Below, one piece after another: positions 18,301-27,300 of a stretch of DNA of 44,630 nucleotides (position 1 is its first letter; each line of letters begins with the position of its first letter). The translations under genes and the position numbers were made by a program. The stretch spans positions 1-44,630 of the IMG/VR virus record IMGVR_UViG_3300005582_000018. One strand, given 5' to 3'. Source of the DNA: a virus. Under the pieces are notes generated by a model, which saw nothing but the letters and a program-made list of their open reading frames with translations, searched no databases and had not been told where the DNA came from.

Positions 18301-21300
18301 TGAAATCAAACGTTTCTGATGGCTGTACAATTTTCAGTGCAGACCAATAGACATTTTTGTATTTGACAATCTGACCTTTGGTATACACTTGCAAACCGGT
18401 CCATTCTTCTACATTGTCTTGGTTGAGAATAAAGCCCGGTGCATCAACCGAACCATTCCAGTCACCGCTGGTCACAGCCACAAGACTTAATCTGCTTTGT
18501 CTTGCTCCAGTGGTCGGAGCGTATATGAGATCGCCAAACACACTTTGATTGCTCAGCACAATCATGTGTTCGTAATTGGTAAAGCGCATGTTGATAAAGC
18601 TGATACTTTGAGTACTCAGTGGTTCAATGCTGAAGGAGTTGCCTAGCCGCACAACATTTAGAGTACGAGTAGGGAGTTCTCTAGAATTCTGATCCAACAA
18701 CAAGTTTTCAGTAGTTTCTGTTTGCACACTATCAACCACAGCCTGTGCCTTGGACACACTGAGTTTACTTGCCAAAGGATTGATGTTGATAATAGCATCT
18801 GTGTCCCAGCCTTGTTGACTCCAGTACAGAAATTCGTTGACCATTCTTGGCCAGTCTAGTACATAACCATTGGCCATGTTGTCAAATGTGAGGCCTTGTT
18901 GCTCAAGTAGTTTGCCATAACTCAACAAGAAGTCTGCCACGCTGGTTTCATTGCTGAACACAAATCCATATGGCACCTGTACAACTGTGGTGGTGTAAAA
19001 TGTTGGCACACGAACTGTGATTCCGCCTGAACTGTATGTTTGCAACTTGCCGTTGGGATAGCTTTGCAGCACATTGAAATATGGTTGATTGTTACCATAA
19101 CCAAACACAGCATATCCGCCGGTGACTTTTTGTATAGCCACGCTGGAATAAATGATTTGATCAAACGGCTGATTCTTGTACAACAAGATATCGTAGCTTT
19201 CATCAGGAATCATCAAGGCAGTGTTGGTGGAATTGGGGCTGGACTTTTCAGTAAACAACTTGATGTACTGCTTGTCGGAGAATGATGCCATGCGATAGCA
19301 CAGTCTCACATCTATACTCTTGAGATCAGCTGTTAGCAGTTTGGTCGAATCAACACCGGTCTGGCGATTGTAATCAACCAACCAGTTGATGTAACTGGCT
19401 TTTGACACACCGTCACCATATACTTCTACGCCGTTGGCATCCAGTCGATAACGATTGTTGTAGAGATATTGTTGATAATCTTCGTTGTAGCGATACAAAT
19501 CACGATCAGCAAACAGCGCAAAGAATTTTGCAGGGCGTGTGACTGCCAACATGTGCATGACTGAGAATGGATATGAGCTGGAGTTCCACCATGACGCTTC
19601 CACAGGGCCGCCATCGCCAAGGATCCAGCTCTTGACAAATTCTGTAGATGGATTATAATTTGGAGGCAGTGCGCCCACAACACTGTTGAGTGGGCTCAGT
19701 ATCTCACCTTCAGATCCTGTGGGAATCACAGGCAACATGCTGGGGTATGGGCCCGATCCGTACTTGTCGTACCAGATGCCTTCACGCTTGGGTCCAGCTA
19801 CCAGGCTGGCAGCTCTGGCAAACTCAGGCTTGAAGTATGGTGTGACTGGATCAGCAACATAACCGGCTGCTAGATCGTCCCACAACACCAAGTTATCACT
19901 GGTATAAGGTGCAGGGCCATAGGTATCTTGCCACCAGGTGGGTTCTACGCTAATGCCCAGCATTTCCCAAGGAGTCAAACTTGGCTGTTGAGTATCATAG
20001 TAGTATCGATAGATGCCGCGCCAGGCACCCAGTAAATTTTGTTTGTCTAGTCGACTTTGCGCCTGGCTATAGTTCCAGGTGAATTCATTGTTGGCTCTGT
20101 AATTTTGTTGGCCGTAGTCCAGTTTGTTCCAGCCGCAATAGCTCAAGAAGTCAGTGGCAAAAACAGTATTGATTTCTTCAAAGGTGTAACCAGTTGAGCG
20201 GAACTGGCCAGGCAACACATCTTCCGTCAAGAGTGGCACAGGATTTCCGTCCAGTTTGAGATTGTTATAAATTCTTGTTTCAAATTCTAGCAACACAGCA
20301 TCACGGATATCGCCAAACACTGGAGTGGTGCTACCGTCGTGTCCCAGTACAAAATTACTGGTACCGTTACTGGTCACTTGTGGTATCACTGCTGGTTTCC
20401 AGGCAGGATACAAGCCAAGTTTGGTTGGTGTGTTGGGTACAAATGAGCCGTATGTGGTCGAGTATTCATTAATGGTAACTATGTCACCAAGGGTCAACGT
20501 ACTCAATATTGTAATACGTGGTCCGTCAACTGCCACAGTGTAGTCAATCCCGCGAGTTAACAGTTGGTCATTTAGATATACCAACAGGCCGAGATAATTT
20601 GCTGAAGTATAATTGTACACCTGCACCGTATCAAATACCTGTGTGGTAATAAAACTCACAGTGTAGGCGTTGCTGTCTGTGATAACGCCAGCGGGCAACA
20701 TGTCACTCCAGTAAAACGGTTGATTGTCAAGTTTGCCCAGAGTTACTGATTGTATAGCAGTATCCAACACCTGTGCTGTGGTATCAAATCCAATGTTCTG
20801 AGACAGTACTGCGTCCAGCAATTGTGCTTTGAACTTGATATACTCGCGGCTGTTGTATTGCAACGACGCAAAAATATTGTACTCTGGGCTGCGCATAAAG
20901 TAGCCGGCCAGGGTCAGAGGCGCACTTTGTTGCAGAATCACTAGACCGTAAGGAACAATGTCCCCAAGATCTCTAGTGTTGTTGGCCCCGTTGACTGGTC
21001 CAGTTAGAGTTATCAAGTTTTCGCAAATACTCTGATAGTGGGTGCGAATTGTGCCCAAGGTAAATGAGCTCGAGTTAGCATTGAGCGGATTTGATTCAAG
21101 GTTGTTGGGCACTTGATAAAATGCCACCTTGCTGGTTTGATCACTCAGTACCAACACTTCAATAATATCGCCAAGAATATATGTACCCAACAGTGTGATT
21201 GTGGTGCTGTCTGCTGTGGTCACATAGGAGTAGGTTGAAGGGTCTTGGAATATGCTACCAACATATATTTTAATAACTGGAACAGCAATGGAAGTTTGTA

Positions 21301-24300
21301 CAGTCAGTGCCACATCAAGTTTGAGTGTGGTAGCAGCATAAGAGAATTTGAATTGCTGATAAATTTGTTGTTCTACAGCCGCAGTTTGCCATCCAATCAG
21401 TTTGTTGTATGTCAAACGAGAGTCATATTCTCTAGCTGAACCCGAACTGATGTCGTTGGTCACACTCACATTGTCCACAACATACAAGAATGTATCCAGA
21501 TACAAGTTGTTGTCAAATACAATATCACCCACGTTGTTGATATTCAAATATTGTAATGGGAATTGCAATACTGGATCCAGCACAGAGGTGTTACCCACAG
21601 CATAGCTAAACAATTTGCTGCCGCTAAATGTAGTGGACTGGTACTTGGTACCGTTGCCAAAGCTGACTCCGTCAACATCATAGATATTGTACAACGGAGC
21701 CTGTTGAACCGCAGTTTTTTGTTGTGCTTGAGTCCATAATACTCCATCATACCAAAAAGTCAATCCAGCCAGAGTGGTACCACTGATACAAACAGCTGAT
21801 TGATCTAGTAGAACGTCCCCATCTTGTGCCAAGGTCAACACAATAATAGGTTCTGGAATTAGTGGTGGCACAGTGTCGGGTGTGACAAAACTTACCACAT
21901 AAATTTTATTTCGAACAGCACTATCTTGATCTGCTGCAAATATTACTCGAGTACCTTCAACAAAGGTGTAACCATCAACACTGTAACTGGTTGAGCCTTC
22001 AATATTTGAAAATGCATCTGTTTCTTCAAAGTCAAAAATGTCCACAGGTGCTTTGCCTTGTGTGCCCATATTCCAGAGTCTAATACCTGGACGGAATTGA
22101 ACGATTGGCCGCTTGGCACGATAGTTGTTGTCAAATACCGCTGTGGTGTTGTTGTATGCTGCGGTGGCGTTGATAACATCAACGTGAAACCAACGATTGC
22201 TTCGTGTCCATGCATTTAGATCCTTGCTGGCACGATCAATTGTGAGATAATCCAAATCCGTGGGTTCTATTAGAATCGTGCTGGTGTCTGCATCTTGAAC
22301 ATAAGATTCAGGAGTAACAAAATCTATAACTGGTAAAAGTTCAATTGCTGTGCCTACTCCAGACACATAGTATTCTCGATTGCTGATAGCAATACTGTTC
22401 ATAGAGCCTGTACCATCAGCCAAGGTCACGGCCGTGCTGCCGTACTGAACCGCACTCACAGTAAACTTTGTGCCGTTGGCTGCAATTGATCGCACATAGT
22501 AGGTGGTACCTGCATCTAGGCCACCTATTGTAAAAGTTACAAAAACCACAGCTTGGCCAACATATAAATTGGTACTAGAAGAACTAGTAATATAATTGGT
22601 CCCTGCTTCAGTTTGAGTACAAGTAAATGCTGTTGTGCCTGACGCATAACTAGAGGGAATAACATCACCTGTGAATCTTACTTTGAGACCGTTGGTAAAT
22701 TTAACACCATTTGGAGAAGTGTAATCTTTGCGGCCAATAATTTCGTCTACATCTATAGTATTGCTAGCGGTCTGATCAATTAGTTTAATCTCTCCAAATA
22801 TTTCTGGATCAGTACCATCCTGATAGTACAGTGTGTTTTGTATAGCACTTAACAAGGGTATTTGTTGGAATTCACCTGTAGAATCCTTGTACCACTGTGT
22901 ACTGCTATAGGTAGTACCGTTGGAGATTGTGAATTTTTGCAAGGGAGCAATGTCAGCAATCTTGTTCAGTTGAATATAGATTACTCCAGCAATATCCACA
23001 TAGGTGATCTGATATTTTTGATATCGTTGATCTGGAGCAATGTCTATGGTAAGATCAAATGGTATACTGTCATAGCTGCCGTTTAGACTGTTGTTGGCAG
23101 GGTCTTGAATCAACGGATCAAAGAAACTGGTACGATACCAGCCACCATCCTGTGTGTCCTCAATAGGATTTGTAAAGATTATTGTACGGCTGTTGAGGTT
23201 GGTGTTGCCGTCAATACCGCCATAGGTGGCTATAAATTCATCTACTCGTTGATTGTTTATTTGCGCAAACTGCAGGTCAGTCAGCAGGTCAACGGTACCA
23301 ATGTTGGTAAGATTGTAGTAGAAATCTTGGGCTGTTTTTAGAGGCACGTTGAACACCACAGTTCCAAGATCTTCACCATTGTTGACCACGCCTAGCACAT
23401 CTCTTGAACTGATGTTAGGTGTGGATGTTACTGCACCTGAAACGCCCGGTGTTGACTGAATCCAGAAACCTGGACCTGTGCCTGCTATAGAATTAACAAT
23501 ATTCAATGTGCCTTGCATCAACACTTGATTTTCCGAAGCATAGTACAGAATATCTGGAGCATCCTGTGGCACAGTAAATGTGACCAAGCCAGTTGTGGCA
23601 CCGTTGCGAGTCACACCAGAACTGTATATTTCGCCAAGGCCTGTGACAGGTTCAGTCTTGATCCAGAATGGAAATATACCACTCAGTGTCAGGTTGAATA
23701 CGTAGGTGTTTCCGCGAGCCAGAGTTAGTGTGGGATTGTTTTGAAAATCAATCACATAAGCACCAACACCAGAATTTCGAACTCGATAGTTTACAGTTTC
23801 CTTGGCATTTTGTGACACTTGAAAAGTGTAGCTGCCGCCTCGTACCAGTTGAATAATTGGATCTGTACCAGCGATTCCAGAAAATTTGTAAACACCATTT
23901 TCTCTTGTGACTACAAAATTATCAGTAATTGGAATACCAACGGAAGCAACATCAACTGCTGCTGGTCCCGCAGGCACCCAAAAATATTGACTGAAGTTTA
24001 CAAACGCATCAAAGTCAACAAACGGATCCCAGGTATAGTATTCACTTGAATACAATCTATCAGGTCGAGATCCTGCGCCGCCTTGAAAAGTCACAGCATC
24101 GTTGAGACCCGGATATGTTATGACATCCTTGATTGTGTCGGTGTCTGGCTCCAGACTCACAACACCAGGTTCCAGTTGATAGTCAGCTCTGGTTGTTGTG
24201 GGCTCAATCACATATTGATCGTTGGGATTGACACCTGGACCCACTGTGCGGCCAATAAACCCTTGTGTCTTTTTAAAGTTGGGCTCTTGAATCAGTTGAT

Positions 24301-24382
24301 CAAGGGTAGCTGCCAGGAACTGCTTGTTGGCATCAGTCTGAAATATTTCAGGAAGAAAATCTACACTACGAACATTAGCCAT
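9350..24382 (-). CDS. Giant (5010 aa) virion structural protein in the gene-7 position, with FG-GAP propeller and repeated beta modules
   Basis: One uninterrupted 15-kb frame. The start MANVRSVDFLPEIFQTDANK is a pattern I know from very large structural proteins of marine myoviruses. Visible parts in order: an N-terminal conserved region (1-150); a cupredoxin-like beta domain (~220-292) lacking the copper ligands; an ASKDLNAWTRSNRWFHVDV region (~710-800); many short beta modules of the type 'V-x-N/D-G...G-x-D-Y-T...GD-x-(I/V)'; seven FG-GAP blades (~2400-3220); a conserved YIQEVKPYHVQVREF region (~3830); two 'T-N-(Y/F)-x-x-(I/V)-GAA-x-NTVG' modules (~2640-2680 and ~4445-4490); and a C-terminal VEVYVGGIRQY module. 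The gene follows gp6 by a TAATG overlap, the position of T4 gene 7 (1032 aa), so it probably serves as an enlarged wedge/periphery protein that may also bind the host surface. Homology to gp7 itself is not shown. Confidence 0.85.
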   Translation of the reverse strand: MANVRSVDFLPEIFQTDANKQFLAATLDQLIQEPNFKKTQGFIGRTVGPGVNPNDQYVIEPTTTRADYQLEPGVVSLEPDTDTIKDVITYPGLNDAVTFQGGAGSRPDRLYSSEYYTWDPFVDFDAFVNFSQYFWVPAGPAAVDVASVGIPITDNFVVTRENGVYKFSGIAGTDPIIQLVRGGSYTFQVSQNAKETVNYRVRNSGVGAYVIDFQNNPTLTLARGNTYVFNLTLSGIFPFWIKTEPVTGLGEIYSSGVTRNGATTGLVTFTVPQDAPDILYYASENQVLMQGTLNIVNSIAGTGPGFWIQSTPGVSGAVTSTPNISSRDVLGVVNNGEDLGTVVFNVPLKTAQDFYYNLTNIGTVDLLTDLQFAQINNQRVDEFIATYGGIDGNTNLNSRTIIFTNPIEDTQDGGWYRTSFFDPLIQDPANNSLNGSYDSIPFDLTIDIAPDQRYQKYQITYVDIAGVIYIQLNKIADIAPLQKFTISNGTTYSSTQWYKDSTGEFQQIPLLSAIQNTLYYQDGTDPEIFGEIKLIDQTASNTIDVDEIIGRKDYTSPNGVKFTNGLKVRFTGDVIPSSYASGTTAFTCTQTEAGTNYITSSSSTNLYVGQAVVFVTFTIGGLDAGTTYYVRSIAANGTKFTVSAVQYGSTAVTLADGTGSMNSIAISNREYYVSGVGTAIELLPVIDFVTPESYVQDADTSTILIEPTDLDYLTIDRASKDLNAWTRSNRWFHVDVINATAAYNNTTAVFDNNYRAKRPIVQFRPGIRLWNMGTQGKAPVDIFDFEETDAFSNIEGSTSYSVDGYTFVEGTRVIFAADQDSAVRNKIYVVSFVTPDTVPPLIPEPIIVLTLAQDGDVLLDQSAVCISGTTLAGLTFWYDGVLWTQAQQKTAVQQAPLYNIYDVDGVSFGNGTKYQSTTFSGSKLFSYAVGNTSVLDPVLQFPLQYLNINNVGDIVFDNNLYLDTFLYVVDNVSVTNDISSGSAREYDSRLTYNKLIGWQTAAVEQQIYQQFKFSYAATTLKLDVALTVQTSIAVPVIKIYVGSIFQDPSTYSYVTTADSTTITLLGTYILGDIIEVLVLSDQTSKVAFYQVPNNLESNPLNANSSSFTLGTIRTHYQSICENLITLTGPVNGANNTRDLGDIVPYGLVILQQSAPLTLAGYFMRSPEYNIFASLQYNSREYIKFKAQLLDAVLSQNIGFDTTAQVLDTAIQSVTLGKLDNQPFYWSDMLPAGVITDSNAYTVSFITTQVFDTVQVYNYTSANYLGLLVYLNDQLLTRGIDYTVAVDGPRITILSTLTLGDIVTINEYSTTYGSFVPNTPTKLGLYPAWKPAVIPQVTSNGTSNFVLGHDGSTTPVFGDIRDAVLLEFETRIYNNLKLDGNPVPLLTEDVLPGQFRSTGYTFEEINTVFATDFLSYCGWNKLDYGQQNYRANNEFTWNYSQAQSRLDKQNLLGAWRGIYRYYYDTQQPSLTPWEMLGISVEPTWWQDTYGPAPYTSDNLVLWDDLAAGYVADPVTPYFKPEFARAASLVAGPKREGIWYDKYGSGPYPSMLPVIPTGSEGEILSPLNSVVGALPPNYNPSTEFVKSWILGDGGPVEASWWNSSSYPFSVMHMLAVTRPAKFFALFADRDLYRYNEDYQQYLYNNRYRLDANGVEVYGDGVSKASYINWLVDYNRQTGVDSTKLLTADLKSIDVRLCYRMASFSDKQYIKLFTEKSSPNSTNTALMIPDESYDILLYKNQPFDQIIYSSVAIQKVTGGYAVFGYGNNQPYFNVLQSYPNGKLQTYSSGGITVRVPTFYTTTVVQVPYGFVFSNETSVADFLLSYGKLLEQQGLTFDNMANGYVLDWPRMVNEFLYWSQQGWDTDAIININPLASKLSVSKAQAVVDSVQTETTENLLLDQNSRELPTRTLNVVRLGNSFSIEPLSTQSISFINMRFTNYEHMIVLSNQSVFGDLIYAPTTGARQSRLSLVAVTSGDWNGSVDAPGFILNQDNVEEWTGLQVYTKGQIVKYKNVYWSALKIVQPSETFDFNVWTQSDYTQIELGLLPNLANKANQLANSYDINSANIETDNDLLSYGLIGFHPRQYMAALNLDDVSQVNVYRQFLGSKGTILSAELFKQANLGKEAADYDIYENWAVQRAVYGANANRSFFELRLNRALLDANPSLVQVVVPQQVSEADQQILLSDVWRQSYKLTSTEILPTTTTLPTDIGLPTAGYVNLNDADITVFDIADSASLSANIDSIKVGTSVWVAKINDYDWNIYRAQAVPGIIQHVCDNLDGTSRVIFSTQHGLATGDKLIIKFFDIEINGVYQVLSVSNLTTVNIAFAFTGDRVVANGTGLGFTLKTMRVAQASDVLNLPYANNILPGAKVWVDDNGSGLWQVLQKNAVFSDVVELNPVLLDAGEQYGVSVTQAQNRLAALVGSPKYGFGSGTETGAVYVYVKNYGDQYSPVSPVANGDGILTLDVPGVRGYGNAVDFGNQTWAAAGASKSLGSGSQANNGYVAVIYRDPALGQPGVIPYAQWQLLTQPSGYGTLLTGAGEFGYSVAVSLDERWMYIGAPGLNSVHAYGRVDWQNQSIKTTADGSTTVYNINTQIQISNNSQLKVTFNGQIQTYGATYTIVNNFSEVRLTTPPGVSVATAIVPGETYTILTVGDTNYTLIGAASNTVGVEFVATAVGTGTGTVLALVLIEFARYNSFQIPHNAATFNLANGTDASGNTVGLFTVDSIYSFSIKVNEDLWRPNIDYTFSGTTVTFITARISTDVVVAFAGGYFEYVDTIDTASVTGGLTAGDRFGQSVSCSTDGRQVMIGAPYRTIDTLVEAGTVYVFDRNVQRFIYGTDTSSITFTVLGGTPTGPVSVIVNNQFLINQTDSVINAANSFTISGSVVTINADLQIGDIIEIETNQFQQLQQVDQQTVANFSNFGQALDICSNNCSLYIGEPQSSAQIYKGGVVERFVNQSRIYGTITSLYTYQAVQDPAADYSPSFTIGMYENTGTVNGRIQYSFIAALTAGETIRINNMDVEVPLAATLASLASAINTTVPNVLATVDTTGYLTIGVKNSAAATALDKVNVAPGTVGATFADLGFDTYAWTQTIFSPYPVEFSGFGSSVSIDNSAINLVVGAPQGSLYLETVFDDGTTIFDAGSTVFFTVIIQSGAVYTYDYLPSSTSNINNPGKFVFGDQINNSNVQTLDGFGTAVNYTSGVLMVGAPKNDSGDSTADFGAVFVFENPTRSLAWTVLEQQQPVVDVRLLNSVFLYDRVTRATSEFLDFIDPLQGKILGAARQNIDYIGAIDPAAYNVGPTNIRGTTWNTDHVGEIWWDISSVRFIDPNQDSIVYASRRWAQLFPGSVVDVYQWIVSAVAPADYTGEGTPLSSLSYTVNTRLTKDGTFATEYYFWVRGITTTSTKINKTLPASTVASYIADPKASGIPYMAPINASTIALYNSGDYIEASDTVISIEFDRELTNDNVHTEYELIAQDRANGFLSDNLYRKLQDSFCGTDTFGNQVPDPNLGVAEQYGVQFRPRQSMFTDRFEALRNYLTHANTVLAQYPISESRSFNLLNSSEPEPTANSGLWNLRVANLEILGFQNIYTVALGYRYLVVTDSNNRGLWTIYTVSASDTTPGVRVLTLTRVQGYNTADYWSYIDWYRPGYNSSTKIITQVVTYSALGAINVPVGSSVKVTANAQGKYEIYLLTDLGYERVGLQDGTIAFSNELWDYAVGRFGFDIEVFDAQYYDQEPVTETRKIIQAINEELFVDDLAIERNRALILMFNFVLSEFSAPEWLVKTSLIDVDHRIRQLLPYQNYVRDNQEFVSDYIQEVKPYHVQVREFNLKYTGFDISQGDLTDFDVPAYYDTTLEIPKYISPVLLPYELGTAFNSTINTASDASAASTIWNTWPYSQWYNNHWLSIDSTLVVNQGSGYSTPPSVIFGTEWTASTTVTAGQQIFFVDNLYTVTTGGDTGTIAPLFTSGSQADGTAALSYAGVTATGTAVINSLGQVVAVTIDQSGSGYRAAPVVTITGGNGTGAEYYAVVNGQGSGQVYNAATVPTTIESYTLARSFRTVIRYDRFQYFSDVRDWSTNGTYQDGDLVRYDDRVWQAASSTSTAVVGPTFNLEDWTLVNAATFNYGLGSYGLTGVDRTMGLYVPGVNQPGLELPLLIDGVDYPGVQVYGDYFLRDPLAVDADYTSEFTDVILGTLPTDINVAGGEFIGLYEGHSPEELVNGAEFDTLDMRVYTRPGADWNRDGHGFQLTSIRYTYEAAVTDVYSWAGVVEHPVQILVSNQTTGRDLASGVDYSVQWEDQTITLLTVADGDGINISVYELGGSNQLYRANYPGSTTGQTVVIPVNSAEINIMAVFVNGETISGVTWEPYIDSANWNILDTYAKLDVVNNSGNYYRAIQAVPQGVAITDVAYWLLFVPTLESQVDFGISPGPGAGISLTALGLTTVEAGYFVIGQQYTISIVGTTNFVAVGAAANTVGTVFTATSIGSGTGKATTAYSWSTPQVQYFVVDASQATTKIFTLTNNAAGTNSVNMVVTRNGLRLQPAEGIEWLGDDSSVSFGLPQRGGYQQNIINAPTDVVVWVDNILQVQSVGATVGSFSVTNWTGSNTPGRQVVFTSPPASGSRILITVNTEADFDVVGQTLQIVSALNIDDVVAVTTWNDTAQQNALSLVFVGPIFTGLTVSEPYDSTTYDEGAVSEAPGSYDYSAGVLIATNDFYLQRDPVAAGRLWVTLDGYRLFEGADYVVENGYLILATGAIGAAQVLVITEFTNSIVPEAMAFRVFQDMRGVQATYRITDATTTTLAQDLTATDNIAYVVNASALSDPNLTQGIFGAVTIDGERIMYRERNTALNTISGLMRGTLGTGAAAHSSGADVYDIGRGNLLPAQFQDYIVSDSTLGDGTTSVFYAPSILFEDFLDSSSERPAVEVYVGGIRQYAYSDTTAVSRYRWFVTDYDPLAVDFVVDGNVHPPLEAPPAGAEVTILVRQGVTWYQQGVNEASDGVALQDTDTQAARFLRGF
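14710..17195 (-). repeat. Seven FG-GAP (integrin-alpha-like) blades with inserted domains
   Basis: Inside the giant virion protein, seven segments follow the pattern 'F/Y-G-x-(S/A)-V ... (V/I)-G-(A/S/E)-P/S ... G-x-V-x-V-(Y/F)': QYGVSVTQ...LVGSPKYG (~residue 2410), GYGNAVDF...AAGASKS (~2465), EFGYSVAV...YIGAPGLN (~2533), RFGQSVSC...MIGAPYRT (~2783), NFGQALDI...YIGEPQSS (~2915), GFGSSVSI...VVGAPQGS (~3098) and GFGTAVNY...MVGAPKND (~3187). Seven is the blade number of integrin-alpha beta-propellers. Blades 3-4, 4-5 and 5-6 are separated by other beta domains, so those domains would project from the propeller edge. Confidence 0.7.
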
Positions 24383-27300
24383 TAAATTACTCCGCTACCA
24401 GGGGCAGTACGCAAATTGGTACTGGTAAGTGCTTCAATCACATCAACATTGTTGATGGTTGCGCCGTTGACAAATATTTCATTGGGCGCTGAACGTATTT
24501 CGTACAGATCACCAAAGTATTTCTGTGGATCAAGTGGTACCAAGACCACTGAGCTGACTATTGTTCCAAGTGTTCGATGCAAGTATGCCGCCAATTCTGA
24601 GAAGTAAAAAGTATCGCCAAAGTTCCATTTGTCAATGGAAAAATATGTGTTCATGGCCGCTACCACTGCGCTTTTGATTTCACTAGTGCTGGCTGTGCTG
24701 TTTGATGCACGTATGACCTTGATAGTGGCTCGCAGATTAGATGCGGCTTTTTCACCAAACAAGGGTTTGAATACCACTGAATTCAACACAATGTTGTCGC
24801 TCAGCATTTTGTAATCTTGTAGTTTTTGATATGCTGTTGACAGTTCGTCGATGCTGGGCACATCTGGCTCAATCACTGTGCCTGTGGTGTCACGAATCCA
24901 GTTTTGGTATGCTGTGTAGTAAGACAAGGTCACAACGTACAAGTCAATGATATTGGTTGTGCCTGGATCAATTCTGCTGGTCAGTGGACTGTTGTGACGG
25001 TATTGATAATACAAATCTTGACGCCCGGTTCGAACAGTCCATTCAGCGGACACATCTATGAGTGTTCGCAATCCTGTGGTACCAATGCTGAGTTCGTAGA
25101 ATGCTTGATCAGTGTAGGCGTAGAATACTTGTCCTGGACTCCAGGCCAATTTGACCAATTCAATATCGTCCAGTGTAGCGTAGTCACTGGTCACACGACC
25201 AGATTCTACCAGCAGGTATCTTTGAAGATTATCAAAGTCCACAGTCTTTTGCAGATATATGTATTTTTGAGTGCTGTCTACTGTGGGGGCCACAATCTCA
25301 GAGAAAAAGTCTGGGTTGTCTGGCACGCCGTCATTGTCGCTGTCACGGAATCCCACCAGGACCTGGAAGTCATCAACATAACCGTCGCTCTCAACTGGCT
25401 GTCCGGTAATAGTCATAAAGATATCGCCGGGCAAATGATCAGTTGAGTCAGGTTGTGTGTTTACCGCCAAGCAGTTGATATAGTCTTTAATCACAGTTCC
25501 AGAGCGACTGTCGTAGACTTGTGCGCCATCATAGAAGAAGAAGCGAGTCTGCAGCACTGATCCAAAGTAGTAGGCCAGGCCGCGGAATGTGATTGTGTAG
25601 TTTTGATTTTGCACCACAAACTGCACCAACCAGGAAGCATCTTGATTAGTCCCTGCAGTTGAGCCTGCATTGGCCTGACTAAATGTAGTGTTTGCTGCCA
25701 GATTTGTGCTGGTGATCAAGTACCACGAATATGGTGTACCTGTGATATCTCCGTTGTTGTCATAGCCAATACCAAAGTTGCGATTCAACAAAATTTGTTC
25801 AGCCATGGCCTGTTCCAGGCTGAGTGGCAGGTCTGTAACAAACAGCGGAATGATAGTGTCTACTAGTGCGCCCGAAGGTACAAAGTTGTTGAGTGCAACT
25901 GGTCCTGAACCAGAACTCAAGTTGCCTAGGCCGTTGTTGTAGCCGTCGCCTTGTATGCTCAATGGACTGGCCCAGATTTCCAGTGTTTCGTCAGCGCGAC
26001 TTGGTGTGCCTTGTTGCAACTTGTTGTTGCTGTCAAAGTAATAGCCTGATGGTGCAACAAATTTAATTAGGCTGCCTACAGCCACGTATTTGAATGCTGT
26101 TGTGGTTGTGGAGCCAATTGGTATCGGAGTTCCGTTGGGCCAGGTGGCTGATGTTATTGCGTTTCTAAAATAGCCAGTGGTCTCATTGGCCAGTGTTGTG
26201 CTTTGATTCCAGGTGGCACCGGTGACCCAGGTGGTTGACCCGTATGTGGGCAGGGTGGTTGCTGTGACTCTGGGAAAGTTCTCATAGTAAAACTGCCGCA
26301 TGGTGGTTTCACCAATGCCGGGCTGTACCTGATTGGTGACCACGTCTGCAATTTCATTTCTATTGGTGTAGGCAAACAAGATTGTGGGCAGAATATTCTG
26401 TTTCCATAGTCCACCGTCGCTGCCAAAGGTATTGGTGCTGGAATATTTTCCTGTGTTGTCTACAAGGTCAAGATAACGACTGGTACCAATTGATGCACGG
26501 TTCAGAGCCTTGCTTTTCACAATTGAATTGTATTGTGTGTAAGGAAACAGGTTGTAGTCTTCACCGTTGACCATGCGATTCTGTGTGTAGTATCTAGCAG
26601 GCGCACGTTGCTTGATGGCGTCAATGCTTTCACGAGCTTGACTGTTGCTGACTGGTCTTGTGATACCACAAGTGAATGTCATGGTCTCAAGGTTGCCATT
26701 GCGGCTGATGTAACTGATAGGAACAGTCACAGCCTGCATTTCTTCAGGGTTGATGATGTATTGCAAGCCGTTGGATGCACGAACATACGCACGATATGTT
26801 CCCACTGGAATTTCTGAGAACACCCCATCGCCAAACACCATGGTGATTTGATCATTGGTTCTGGATGTCACTGTGTAGATCGGTCGCAGTGTTGTGCCCA
26901 CTTGTTCTGCGGCAGCCGCATAGATGTTTTCGGTATAGTTCCACTCACGACTCACACTGCCCACATTGTCCAACTGGAACAACCAACGGTCTTCGTTGTT
27001 GACGCCTTCAATGTTGATGTTTACTGTGCGGTTTGATACTTTTTCAGCCAGGTTGAAGTCTTGGTTTTGCAGCACGCCTTGTTTGAACATAAAGAAGTAG
27101 CCGGTGTTGGCTGACTGGAATCCCAGTTGATCATTGCGGAACAAGATGTTGAATGGTTGGTTAGCTCTTGGCGGAGGCTCATATAGATATGTGGCACCCA
27201 CAGATGTTGAGCTCATGACCTCAAAAGGCATGGTAACACCATCAACCACAGCGGTGTAAGGCACTATGGGCAAGAATCCTGGCACCAGGTTAACTGCATA

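Noticed and set aside
24904-25446. 180-codon plus-strand open frame inside gp6
   Set aside because: It is antisense to a well-supported conserved protein and its product shows no domain pattern; it is rich in Cys and Val as expected of a shadow frame.
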